From: Ilumatobacter sp.
Lineage (GTDB): Bacteria > Actinomycetota > Acidimicrobiia > Acidimicrobiales > Ilumatobacteraceae
Direction: 5' to 3'
DNA: 9,399 nt
Assembly: GCA_018666235.1 (NCBI GenBank)
Contig: JABJAB010000036.1
Coordinates: 1-9,399 of the forward strand
Every line of letters starts with the position of its first letter. Position 1 is the first letter of the stretch. Both the position numbers and the translations under genes were made by a program. Shown here piece after piece: positions 1 through 7,094 of this stretch. The notes beneath the pieces are model-generated. The model ran no database searches, was not told where the DNA came from, and worked only from the letters and a program-made list of their open reading frames with translations.

Positions 1-2
1 GC

Positions 3-1337
3 CTACGAGGCACTCAAGGCGTCAGACCACGCGTGATGCTTGCCGCAAAGCACGGTGGCTGTCCGGCGATGGTTGACGATGGCCCGGAGTGTCATCCACA
101 CCAGCAGGCCGAGCCAGATTCCTACGATTCCGAGTGATGGCGTCACGATGACGACCGCCGCGATTGGCGCGACTGCCAGCAGATAGGCGAATGACGCGCG
201 TCCAATGAACCGGTAGTCGGCTGCACCAATGAGGATCCCGTCATAGGCGAATGCAACCGCACCGGGGAGGAGCAGAACGGCCAGGATGAGCAGCCCGCTG
301 GTCGCCCGGCTGATCACGTCCCCGTCGGTGGAAAACGCGCGAGCAAGCAGCGGTGACGCTGCGGCAATCACGACGGCGAGTCCCGTCGCAAAGATCACGG
401 ACAGGCGCACGACGCGGCGAGCGAGCACCAGCGCATCGGCGCCGTCGACCCCACGCTCGACGCGTCCCAGTTCCTCGGCGACCAACGTCTGGGCCGGAAC
501 AGCCAAAGCATCCAGCGTGAGCGCCAGAAAGAGGAACATCGTGACCACGATTTGGTGGGCAGCAAGCGTGGCGTCGTCGATACGCGCCGCAATGGCCGTG
601 GCGCCGGTGAACACAGCCAGAATTGAGCCAACGCGGAGCAGGAGATGGCGCCCGGCGGTCAGCAGGGGCAACATCTCGGGCCAGTTTGGTCGTCGTTGCG
701 AAGCGGCCTTGAGCCGGCCTTGGATGACGACCAGGAATGCGATGCCGGCACCCACTTGGGCAACCACCGTCGACCATGCGGCCCCGGCGATGCCGAGGTC
801 GAATCCGAACACCAGAATGAGTTCAACGACCACGTTGACGATGTTCGAGCAGACCAAGATGATCAGTGGCGTTCGGAAGTCAGATGCGCCGCGTTGTACT
901 CCCTGTGCTGCGAGCGAGACGACGACGAACGGCACGCTGAGCGCAGCGATACGCAGATACTCAACGGCGAAGTCCAATACTTCGTTGCTGGCACCCAGCG
1001 CTGATGCCATCGGTTCGGCACCCAGGATCAAGACGGGCACGGCGGCAATTCCGACCATTGCGCCGAGCCACACCGCCTGCACTCCGACGTTGGCCGCTTC
1101 CGTGTCGTGTTGCGCGCCGAGACGGTGAGCCACCCTCTGCGTCGTACCGTAAGTGATGAAATTGCTGCTTGCGATCACGAGCGAGAGGATCGCGACTGCG
1201 ATGGCGAGTCCGCCGAGTTGATCGGTTCCGAGCCGACCAACCACCGCGGTGTCGACCAGGCGATACAACGGCTCCGCCGCCAAGGTGCCGAGCGCGGGAA
1301 GGGCCAGCGCGATGACGCGCCGGTCGAGGTCGTTCAA
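3..1337 (-). CDS. MATE-family efflux transporter, DinF-like
   Basis: This 444-residue inner-membrane protein resembles the DinF branch of the MATE exporters, which expel cationic drugs or metabolites in exchange for H+ or Na+. The N-terminus carries the typical MATE opening (residues 13-45: LPALGTLAAEPLYRLVDTAV, then VGRLGT and LGGLAIA). A second, related half begins near residue 230, with AAHQIVVTMFLFLALTLDAL at about 259-278. Hydrophobic stretches along the whole length fit the usual 12 transmembrane helices in two bundles, and the length is normal for the family. The start is a TTG at 1337-1335 that overlaps the trpS stop as TTGA. No in-frame ATG lies just upstream and homology begins within the first ten residues, so TTG is the best start. 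There is no Shine-Dalgarno sequence, so translation is probably coupled to trpS. The stop (TAG, 5-3) sits at the window edge, so no terminator can be judged. The substrate cannot be read from the sequence. Confidence 0.93.
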   Translation of the reverse strand: MNDLDRRVIALALPALGTLAAEPLYRLVDTAVVGRLGTDQLGGLAIAVAILSLVIASSNFITYGTTQRVAHRLGAQHDTEAANVGVQAVWLGAMVGIAAVPVLILGAEPMASALGASNEVLDFAVEYLRIAALSVPFVVVSLAAQGVQRGASDFRTPLIILVCSNIVNVVVELILVFGFDLGIAGAAWSTVVAQVGAGIAFLVVIQGRLKAASQRRPNWPEMLPLLTAGRHLLLRVGSILAVFTGATAIAARIDDATLAAHQIVVTMFLFLALTLDALAVPAQTLVAEELGRVERGVDGADALVLARRVVRLSVIFATGLAVVIAAASPLLARAFSTDGDVISRATSGLLILAVLLLPGAVAFAYDGILIGAADYRFIGRASFAYLLAVAPIAAVVIVTPSLGIVGIWLGLLVWMTLRAIVNHRRTATVLCGKHHAWSDALSAS

Positions 1338-2356
1338 GCCGGCAACATGCCGATGTTCGTGTACGCCCGCTCGAGGGTTGCAGCGGCAACGCCTCTGGCT
1401 CGCTCTGCGCCAATCTTGAGCAGCCGCGCAAGCTCTCCGCGGTCCTCCATTAACTCGTTGTAACGCTCGCGGATTGGATCGAGCACGGCCAACACCGCCT
1501 CGCCAGTGGCGACCTTTAAGGCGCCGTACTGCTCGAATTCCTCCGCAACAGCCTGAGGTGTGCGATCGGTGACGGCGGCATGGATCTCGAGCAGATTGCT
1601 GACACCTGGCTTGATCTCGCGGTCGAAGCGCACCGAATCGGGCCCAGTCTCGGAATCGGTGACCGCTCGCTTGAACTTCTTCATGACCGCCTTGGGATCA
1701 TCGGTGAGGTAGACGCAACCGGCATCGGAATCGTCAGACTTCGACATCTTCGAAGAGGGGTCCTGCAAGCTCATCACTCGCGCGCCAGCCGCGGGTGTGA
1801 CTGCTTCGGGGAGCACAAACGTCTCGCCGAACCGATGATTGAACCTGAGGGCGGCATCGCGGGTGATTTCGATGTGCTGGCGCTGGTCGTCGCCGACAGG
1901 GACCTGATTGGTGTCGTAGAGCAGGATGTCGGCGGCCTGCAGAGCGGGGTAGGTGAAGAGCCCGCCGCTGATGAAGTCCTGCTCGCGTTTGGCCGACTTG
2001 TCCTTGAACTGTGTCATCCGCGACAACTCGCCAAAACTGATGGTGCACTCCATGACCCAGCCCAGCTGGTTGTGCTCGGGAACATGGCTTTGGACGAACA
2101 CAGTTGCGACGTCGGGGTCGAGTCCCACCGCGAAGAACATGGCGGCCAGCTCAACCGCAGCCTGACCGACGACCCCTGGTTTGTCGGTCACGGTGAGCGC
2201 ATGCAGGTCGACGATGCCGTGGAACGCATCGTTGCGATGCTGTCCAGCAACCCAGGGTTGTAGCGCACCGAGGTAGTTCCCGAGGTGGACATCACCAGTC
2301 GGCTGCATGCACGACAGCACGCGGGGCTTGGTGGAAGATGCTGCTGGATCGGTCAC
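1334..2356 (-). CDS. trpS: Tryptophanyl-tRNA synthetase
   Basis: This class Ic aminoacyl-tRNA synthetase charges tRNA-Trp in the cytoplasm and is essential when present in single copy. It has 340 residues, the normal bacterial size. The Rossmann fold opens with QPTGDVHLGNYLGA at residues 18-31, which contains the HIGH-like signature HLGN. The AADILLY segment at 141-147 contains D143, the position known to contact the indole NH in the Bacillus enzyme. PVGDDQRQHIEITRD follows at 153-167, and the KMSKS loop is intact at 203-207 in SSKMSKSD. The C-terminal helical region binds the anticodon. The start is GTG at 2356-2354 (MTDPAASS). A TATCGT -10 element on the same strand ends 7 bases upstream, which suggests a leaderless mRNA. 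With so short a 5' end there is no room for a T-box or a trp-type attenuator. The stop overlaps the start of the exporter gene by four bases. Confidence 0.97.
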   Translation of the reverse strand: MTDPAASSTKPRVLSCMQPTGDVHLGNYLGALQPWVAGQHRNDAFHGIVDLHALTVTDKPGVVGQAAVELAAMFFAVGLDPDVATVFVQSHVPEHNQLGWVMECTISFGELSRMTQFKDKSAKREQDFISGGLFTYPALQAADILLYDTNQVPVGDDQRQHIEITRDAALRFNHRFGETFVLPEAVTPAAGARVMSLQDPSSKMSKSDDSDAGCVYLTDDPKAVMKKFKRAVTDSETGPDSVRFDREIKPGVSNLLEIHAAVTDRTPQAVAEEFEQYGALKVATGEAVLAVLDPIRERYNELMEDRGELARLLKIGAERARGVAAATLERAYTNIGMLPA

Positions 2357-2363
2357 GTCAGAG

Positions 2364-2369
2364 ACGATA
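2364..2369 (-). promoter_or_regulatory. Putative -10 element of trpS promoter
   Basis: Read on the minus strand this is TATCGT (in GGTATCGTC), matching the actinobacterial TANNNT -10 pattern. Seven bases separate it from the GTG start of trpS, so transcription starting 6-7 bases downstream would begin at or next to the start codon. No convincing -35 hexamer is visible. The call rests on position and on the matching element for scpA. Confidence 0.5.
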
Positions 2370-2393
2370 CCGCTGGACTCACCGCCGCTTCTG

Positions 2394-2399
2394 TATCGT
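2394..2399 (+). promoter_or_regulatory. Putative -10 element of scpA operon promoter
   Basis: TATCGT, in the context TGTATCGTTT, matches the TANNNT -10 pattern. Eight bases separate it from the ATG of scpA at 2408, which predicts a leaderless or nearly leaderless transcript for the scpA-to-aroA operon. Only a weak -35 candidate is present (TGGACT at 2374-2379, with a short 14-base spacer). The same seven bases, GTATCGT, occur inverted at the trpS side. Confidence 0.5.
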
Positions 2400-2407
2400 T
2401 TCCCCAG

Positions 2408-3181
2408 ATGGTTGATGTCGCAACACCGGTCTATGAAGGGCCGTTCGATCTGCTGCTGCAGTTGATCCTGAAGGAACAGGTCGACATCTACGAAATCAAC
2501 CTGTCGACCATCGTCGATGCATACCTTGTCGAGCTGGAGCGGCTCGCTGAACTTGATCTCGACATCGCCACCAGCTTCTTACTCATCGCAGCGACCCTTG
2601 TCGATCTCAAAGCCCGCCGCTTGTTGCCGAACACCGGCGATATCGATCTCGACGACGAACTTGCCCTGTGGGAAGAGCGCGACATGTTGCTCGCTCGACT
2701 GCTCGAAGCGAAGACCTTCAAGGATGTGGCTGGAGTGTTTGCTCGTCTCGCTGATGAAGCGGACAAGACATTCCCGCGGGTCGTCGGGCCCGATGAACGT
2801 TTCAACGCCGTGCTCCCGGACATGCTCGAGGGCACCAGCCTGAAGCGATTCCAGAACGCCGCAATCAAGGCGCTCACACCGCGGCCCAAGCCGATGGTCG
2901 ACCTGTTTCACGTCAACCCAATCAAGGTCACGGTCGCCGATGCTGTCGCTGAACTTCTCGACGAACTGCCCCGTGTTGGGAAGATCTCGTTCCGACGTCT
3001 CACGTCGCAGTTCGCCGACCGAATTGACGTGATCGTGCGCTTCCTTGCGCTCCTCGAACTCTTCAAGCAGGGTGCCGTCGAACTCGAACAACCCGAACGC
3101 TTCGGTGACATCGACGTCGTGTGGTCCGTTGACGAGGACTTCGACACCGATTCCATCCTGATCGACGCCTACGAAGGCTGA
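2408..3181 (+). CDS. scpA: Segregation and condensation protein A
   Basis: ScpA is the kleisin subunit that bridges the SMC dimer heads and, with ScpB, forms the bacterial condensin complex needed for chromosome compaction and partition. The 257-residue product has the kleisin N-terminal signature YEGPFDLLLQLILKEQVDIY at residues 9-28. Next comes the helical segment LDIATSFLLIAATLVDLKAR at 51-70, followed by RLLP. A charged, variable middle follows, and then a C-terminal winged helix at about 190-240 (VGKISFRRLTSQF, then VRFLALLELFKQGAVELEQ). The reading frame is open further upstream to an ATG at 2285, but that extension (41 residues) overlaps trpS, shows no family similarity and lies upstream of the likely promoter. 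The ATG at 2408 places the conserved motif at residue 9, as in the family. It is the first gene of the rightward operon, with one base between its stop and the scpB start. Confidence 0.95.
   Translation: MVDVATPVYEGPFDLLLQLILKEQVDIYEINLSTIVDAYLVELERLAELDLDIATSFLLIAATLVDLKARRLLPNTGDIDLDDELALWEERDMLLARLLEAKTFKDVAGVFARLADEADKTFPRVVGPDERFNAVLPDMLEGTSLKRFQNAAIKALTPRPKPMVDLFHVNPIKVTVADAVAELLDELPRVGKISFRRLTSQFADRIDVIVRFLALLELFKQGAVELEQPERFGDIDVVWSVDEDFDTDSILIDAYEG
3173..3177 (+). promoter_or_regulatory. Ribosome binding site of scpB (GAAGG)
   Basis: GAAGG lies inside the last codons of scpA, five bases before the ATG at 3183 and 14 bases before the duplicate ATG at 3192. The spacing therefore favours the first of the two tandem start codons. 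It is one of only two Shine-Dalgarno-like sequences I can see at gene starts in this window. Confidence 0.5.
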
Positions 3182-3196
3182 CATGACTGACATGAC
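3179..3196 (+). repeat. 9-base tandem repeat TGACATGAC x2 across scpA stop and scpB start
   Basis: Two perfect copies of TGACATGAC adjoin. The first contains the scpA stop, the one-base spacer and the scpB ATG. The second repeats the start in frame, giving the N-terminus MTDMTD. The pattern looks like a small in-frame duplication of the stop/start junction. Confidence 0.85.
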
Positions 3197-3908
3197 TGAT
3201 TCTCCGACTCCAGCCAGCGCAGGTGCGCCCGAACCGGACCGCCCTTTTGAGCCCATCGGTGATCAGGTCCGCGCGTTGAAACGGGCCATCGAAGCGATTG
3301 TGCTCGTTGCCCATGACCCGGTCCCGGCGGACCTGCTGGCACAACTGCTTGAACAGCCGACGACCTTGATTGACACGTGGTGCGACGAGATCGCCGAGTC
3401 CTACGCCGCAGCCGGCAACGGGTTCGAGTTCGTTCGCGTGGCCGGTGGCTTGCGCTACCAGACAGCGGCCGACGTGACGCCATATGTCGAGCGGTTTCTC
3501 TTGCATGATCAGCGGGCGCGACTCTCCGGCGCGGCACTCGAGACGTTGGCGATCGTGGCATACAAGCAGCCGATCTCTCGTGCCCAGGTCGGAGCAATTC
3601 GCGGGGTCGACCCTGACGGTGTGCTCCGGACCTTGCAGGCCCGTGGCTACATCGACGAGGTCGCTCGCGATGATGGACCGGGCCAGGCCATTCTGTTCGG
3701 CACCACAGCAACGTTCCTCGAGAAGCTAGGTCTCGAATCACTCGACGACCTGCCGGCCATCGCTGAGTTCATCCCTGGCGCTGACGTTGTGGAGCTCCTT
3801 GAGCACGGGCTACGGGTCACCCCTGAAATCGACGTGGCGCCCACTGCGGTGCATGCCGCAGTGCAGAGCGATCCGGCTGTCGAACTGCCTTCCGACGATG
3901 TCTCGTGA
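3183..3908 (+). CDS. scpB: Segregation and condensation protein B
   Basis: ScpB is the winged-helix dimer that binds ScpA in the SMC-ScpAB condensin. The 241-residue product shows two winged-helix domains, at about residues 28-100 and 110-195. The family signature is in the second: LSGAALETLAIVAYKQPISR at 114-133, then VGAIRGVD. LFGTTATFLEKLGLESLDDLP follows at 171-191. The first 25 residues and the last 30 are acidic or proline-rich tails with no expected structure. Two tandem in-frame ATGs (3183 and 3192) result from a 9-base duplication. The first is preferred because GAAGG lies five bases before it. The stop overlaps the rluB start as GTGA, so the two are likely translated together. Confidence 0.95.
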   Translation: MTDMTDSPTPASAGAPEPDRPFEPIGDQVRALKRAIEAIVLVAHDPVPADLLAQLLEQPTTLIDTWCDEIAESYAAAGNGFEFVRVAGGLRYQTAADVTPYVERFLLHDQRARLSGAALETLAIVAYKQPISRAQVGAIRGVDPDGVLRTLQARGYIDEVARDDGPGQAILFGTTATFLEKLGLESLDDLPAIAEFIPGADVVELLEHGLRVTPEIDVAPTAVHAAVQSDPAVELPSDDVS

Positions 3909-4720
3909 CTGACGACAACGGTGCGGGCGCCGGGTTCGAACCGCCGCTGTGGGAACAATTGGCAGAACAGAGTGCACAGCTCCACCAGGGAGTGCGTCTG
4001 CAGAAAGTGCTGGCCGCCACTGGTTGGGGAAGCCGCCGCGTCTGTGAAGAACTGATCGCAGAGGGCCGCGTCACGGTCAACGGTGAGGTCGCGATACTGG
4101 GGCGGCGCGTCGATGCAGATGTCGACCGAGTTGAGGTCGACGGTGCCCCGATCGGAGTCCGGCCCGGACTCGTGTACTACCTGCTCAATAAGCCCGCGGG
4201 AGTGGTCACGACGGCAAAGGACACGCACGGCCGGCCAACGGTGGTGGAACTCGTGCCGAGCGAGCCGCGCGTCTTTTCCGTTGGACGGCTCGACGCCGAC
4301 ACCGAGGGTCTGCTGCTGCTGACCAACGACGGCGACCTGGCCAATCGCATCGCTCACCCGTCGCACGGCGTCGAGAAGGAATATCTCGCCGAGGTGAGCG
4401 GGGGAGCGCTCTCGGCCGGGCAGCTTCGACAACTGCGTCAGGGCGTCGAACTCGAGGACGGCATCACTGCGCCAGCGAGGGTGTCCCAGCCCGAAGCCGG
4501 CTTGCTGCGGCTGACTCTCCACGAGGGCCGCAACCGGCAGGTGCGGCGGATGTGCGATGCGGTCGGTCATCCGGTGACCCGCCTCGTGCGGACCCGCATC
4601 GGTCCACTGTTCGACCGTTCGCTGGTTCCAGGTGACTGGCGCGAACTCACTGCCGCCGAGCGTCGCTTGACAATTGAGGCGGTCGCTGAATCCGCCCGCC
4701 AGTACGATTCGCCATCGTGA
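3905..4720 (+). CDS. rluB: 23S rRNA pseudouridine synthase, RluB/RsuA family
   Basis: This enzyme isomerises a specific uridine of 23S rRNA to pseudouridine (U2605 in the E. coli RluB numbering) during large-subunit assembly. The 271-residue product starts with a 29-residue acidic/Gln-rich extension. An S4 RNA-binding domain follows at about residues 30-77 (VRLQKVLAATGWGSRRVCEEL, then GRVTVNG). The catalytic domain has NKPAGVV at 95-101, the catalytic aspartate D130 in VGRLDADTEGLLLLTNDGD, and EGRNRQVRRM at 207-216, all intact. Its place directly after scpAB matches the common scpA-scpB-rluB order, which favours RluB over RsuA or RluE. The start is GTG at 3905 within the scpB stop (GTGA). There is no Shine-Dalgarno sequence, consistent with translational coupling. 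Confidence 0.93.
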   Translation: MTDDNGAGAGFEPPLWEQLAEQSAQLHQGVRLQKVLAATGWGSRRVCEELIAEGRVTVNGEVAILGRRVDADVDRVEVDGAPIGVRPGLVYYLLNKPAGVVTTAKDTHGRPTVVELVPSEPRVFSVGRLDADTEGLLLLTNDGDLANRIAHPSHGVEKEYLAEVSGGALSAGQLRQLRQGVELEDGITAPARVSQPEAGLLRLTLHEGRNRQVRRMCDAVGHPVTRLVRTRIGPLFDRSLVPGDWRELTAAERRLTIEAVAESARQYDSPS

Positions 4721-5796
4721 CCGACATGTCGAGTGCCCCGCAGCGGCGAGCCAACGTCATTGGCCTCGGCCTGATCGGTGGGTCGATCGCACTGGCGCTG
4801 CAAGAGCGCGGGTGGACCGTGTCGGGCGATGACGCCCGCGAGCCAACCCTTATGGCCGCGCTCGAACGTGGAGTCATCGATGCAACAGGTCTCGACCAGC
4901 AGGCCGAGATCACCTTCGTTGCGGTACCGGTGCTCGCCGTAGCCGACCAGGTCAAACGAGCGCTCGCTGAGACCACGGGATTGGTCACCGACGTCGGCAG
5001 TGTCAAGGGCCCGGTGTGTCGTGCGCACGACAACCGTCGCTTCGTCGGCGGGCATCCGATGGCCGGAAGCGAGTTCGACGGCCTCGACGGTGCCCAGGCG
5101 GATCTCTTCAACAGCGCGGTCTGGGTGCTCACGCCGCTCGAAACCAGTGACGATGCAACATTTGCCCAGGTCAACAGCATCATCGCGTCACTTGGTGCCG
5201 ATGTTGTGGCGCTCAGTCCCGAGCGCCACGACCAACTCGTCGCCGTCGTGAGCCACGTGCCGCACCTCACGGCCGCCACGCTGATGGGAATGGCCAGCGA
5301 ACGGGCTGAGGAGCACGCTGCGCTCCTCCGGCTTGCTGCCGGGGGCTTTCGCGACATGACACGTGTCGCCAGCGGCCAACCAGATATTTGGATCGACATC
5401 TGTTCGGAGAACAAAGTTGCGATCATGAGCGCACTCGACGGTCTGATCGCCGGTCTGAGCGAGATACGCGATGTCGTTGCTGTCGATGACCACGACGTGC
5501 TGCGCGCACGGTTGCAAGCGGCACGTGAAGCACGGACGAATCTTCCGTCGCGTGTCGTCCGTCCGGAGGACCTCGCCGAGGTCCGCATCCCCATCCCCGA
5601 CCGCGCTGGCGCGGCGGCTGAGGTGTTCACTCTGGCTGCCGAGCTGGGCGTCAACATCGCCAACTTCGAAGTGGTCCACTTGGCCGAGAGCAACCGAGGT
5701 GTCGCCGTCGTCTTGATTGACGAGACCACGTCTGAAGTGTTCCGTGGCGGCCTCATCGCTCGAGGGTTCCGGCCGTCTGTGCAAGCGCTCTCATGA
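4717..5796 (+). CDS. tyrA: Prephenate/arogenate dehydrogenase with ACT domain
   Basis: TyrA oxidatively decarboxylates prephenate to 4-hydroxyphenylpyruvate, or arogenate to tyrosine, in tyrosine synthesis. The 359-residue product begins with a dinucleotide-binding fold: GLGLIGGS at residues 16-23, with an acidic pair (D38, D39) at the end of the second strand, which usually means NAD preference. DVGSVKGPV follows at 92-100. The HPMAGSE motif at 113-119 holds the family's catalytic histidine, and SHVPHLTAATLM is at 179-190. A C-terminal ACT domain covers about 286-350 (VRIPIPDRAGAAAEVFTLAAEL, then GVNIANFEV), which suggests allosteric feedback by an aromatic amino acid. Prephenate and arogenate specificity cannot be separated by eye. 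The start is GTG at 4717 overlapping the rluB stop (GTGA). An in-frame ATG three codons later (4726) is a possible alternative. The stop overlaps aroA as ATGA. Confidence 0.94.
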   Translation: MTDMSSAPQRRANVIGLGLIGGSIALALQERGWTVSGDDAREPTLMAALERGVIDATGLDQQAEITFVAVPVLAVADQVKRALAETTGLVTDVGSVKGPVCRAHDNRRFVGGHPMAGSEFDGLDGAQADLFNSAVWVLTPLETSDDATFAQVNSIIASLGADVVALSPERHDQLVAVVSHVPHLTAATLMGMASERAEEHAALLRLAAGGFRDMTRVASGQPDIWIDICSENKVAIMSALDGLIAGLSEIRDVVAVDDHDVLRARLQAAREARTNLPSRVVRPEDLAEVRIPIPDRAGAAAEVFTLAAELGVNIANFEVVHLAESNRGVAVVLIDETTSEVFRGGLIARGFRPSVQALS

Positions 5797-7094
5797 GCGA
5801 GTCTCATCGCGTTCGCCGAGCTGATGGGCCGGTCATCGCCGACGTGGTCGTGCCGCCGTCGAAGAGCATTGCCAATCGGGCGCTGATCTGTGCTGCACTT
5901 GCCGATGGTGAGAGTGAGATCACCGGCGTGGCCCCGGGTGACGACACCTCGGCAATGCTGGACTGCCTTGATCGGCTCGGTATCCCGGTCGCCGTCTCGA
6001 AGCGCGACGGAAACTTGGTCGGCGCCGTCGTGGGCAGCGCCGGCAACCTCCCCGCCGGTCCCATCACCCTGCCGACGCGGTTAGCCGGTACGACGTCACG
6101 GTTTATCACCGCCTTGGCCGCCATCGGCCCTGGGCCGTACCTCGTCGATGGGGATCCGCCACTGCGGAGCCGGCCGATGGGGCCGCTTCACAACTCCTTG
6201 ATCGCGCTTGGCGCGACGCTGGAACCGGGTGACCGGCCCGGCCACCTGCCGGTCACCGTCAGTGGACCGTTGCGCGGTGCCGACGCGGTGGTCATGCCAG
6301 GCAATGTCTCGAGCCAGTACGTCTCGGCGTTGATGTTGGTCGCGCCGTACATCCGCCGTGGACTGCGGCTCGGGCTCTCCACGTCCTTGGTATCGCGTCC
6401 GTACGTGGAGATCACGCGCGCGGTGATGACAGCCTTTGGTGCCGAGGACATTGAGTTGAGCGACCGTCGCGTCCACGTTGGCGAGGGCGGCTATTTCGGT
6501 GCGGCCTATCGAGTCGAGCCGGACGCATCGTCGGCGAGCTATCCGCTCGCTGCTGCGGCGATGGCTGGGGGAGCGGTCTGCGTGCGGGGTCTCGGCGCCA
6601 ATGCGTTGCAGGGCGATGCTCGTTTCGTTGACGTCCTGGTTGAAATGGGCTGCACCGCAACGGTGAGTGCTGACGACACGGTCATCATGCGCCGGCGCGA
6701 CACGCCATTGCGAGGCATTGAGATCGACATGTCCGACATCTCGGACCTCGTCCCGACGATGGCCGTGATCGCAACGCAAGCTGTCACGCCGACGCGGATC
6801 ACGGGGGTGGGCTTCATCCGCAAGAAAGAGAGCGATCGGCTCGGCGACCTCGCAGACGAACTCGCCAAAACTGGTGCCGACATCACCGTCGAGGCCGATG
6901 GTCTCCTGATCACCCCGACCGACCTCCTGCACGCTGCCACACTCGACACGCACCACGATCACCGACTGGGTATGGCCTTTGGCATCCTCGGACTGGTTGT
7001 CGATGGCATCGAGGTCAACGACCCGGGAGTCGTGTCAAAGAGTTGGCCCGCCTTTTGGGATGCGCTCGAGGCGATCCCCGCCCGCGGGCAGTGA
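5793..7094 (+). CDS. aroA: 3-phosphoshikimate 1-carboxyvinyltransferase (EPSP synthase)
   Basis: AroA transfers enolpyruvyl from PEP to shikimate-3-phosphate, the sixth step of the shikimate pathway to chorismate. The 433-residue product has the expected anchors: PPSKSIANRAL at 21-31 with catalytic K24; LAGTTSRF at 97-104; LRSRPMGPL at 124-132; SSQYVSALML at 173-182; D318 in DISDLVPTMAV; RKKESDRL at 343-350; DHRLGMAFG at 389-397; and K416 in VVSKSWPAF. In the substrate loop the E. coli NAGTAMRP becomes LAGTTSRF. The PEP-pocket glycine is kept and the proline is replaced by phenylalanine, as in actinobacterial enzymes such as that of Mycobacterium, so this is a lineage trait and not a sign of selection. 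The ATG start at 5793 overlaps the tyrA stop. The stop overlaps the next gene as GTGA. Confidence 0.96.
   Translation: MSESHRVRRADGPVIADVVVPPSKSIANRALICAALADGESEITGVAPGDDTSAMLDCLDRLGIPVAVSKRDGNLVGAVVGSAGNLPAGPITLPTRLAGTTSRFITALAAIGPGPYLVDGDPPLRSRPMGPLHNSLIALGATLEPGDRPGHLPVTVSGPLRGADAVVMPGNVSSQYVSALMLVAPYIRRGLRLGLSTSLVSRPYVEITRAVMTAFGAEDIELSDRRVHVGEGGYFGAAYRVEPDASSASYPLAAAAMAGGAVCVRGLGANALQGDARFVDVLVEMGCTATVSADDTVIMRRRDTPLRGIEIDMSDISDLVPTMAVIATQAVTPTRITGVGFIRKKESDRLGDLADELAKTGADITVEADGLLITPTDLLHAATLDTHHDHRLGMAFGILGLVVDGIEVNDPGVVSKSWPAFWDALEAIPARGQ

Larger units (their letters stand above)
2364..2399. repeat. Inverted repeat ACGATAC / GTATCGT in divergent intergenic region
   Basis: ACGATAC at 2364-2370 and GTATCGT at 2393-2399 are perfect 7-base inverted repeats with a 22-base spacer, centred between trpS and scpA. 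The simplest reading is two identical -10 elements facing outward. A symmetric operator for a shared regulator is an alternative that position alone cannot exclude. Confidence 0.6.

Noticed and set aside
286..1128. Plus-strand open frame (280 codons) opposite the MATE exporter
   Set aside because: Low-complexity Ala/Ser/Thr/Arg composition and no motif. The minus-strand transporter accounts for the region.
2285..2407. N-terminal extension of scpA to an upstream ATG
   Set aside because: It overlaps the trpS start on the other strand, shows no family similarity and precedes the likely -10 element. The ATG at 2408 fits the ScpA family start.
3647..4570. Minus-strand open frame (307 codons) opposite scpB and rluB
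   Set aside because: It crosses the boundary of two well-supported genes, has no recognisable domain and is an antisense shadow.
4647..5807. Long minus-strand open frame (386 codons) opposite tyrA
   Set aside because: Its product is Ser/Arg/Ala/Thr-rich without recognisable motifs, while the plus strand carries an intact TyrA with all motifs. Long antisense frames are expected in GC-rich coding DNA.
6081..6108. Altered EPSP synthase substrate loop (LAGTTSRF) as a possible glyphosate-tolerance trait
   Set aside because: The critical glycine is retained and the Phe in place of Pro is shared with other actinobacterial AroA proteins, so it is ordinary lineage variation. Tolerance cannot be judged from this.
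6096..6962. Minus-strand open frame (288 codons) opposite aroA
   Set aside because: It has no recognisable family and lies wholly inside the intact AroA coding region.
7080..7089. Perfect palindrome GCCCGCGGGC just before the HAD start
   Set aside because: It is a short GC-only palindrome inside the end of aroA without a loop. Chance occurrence is likely in DNA of this composition.
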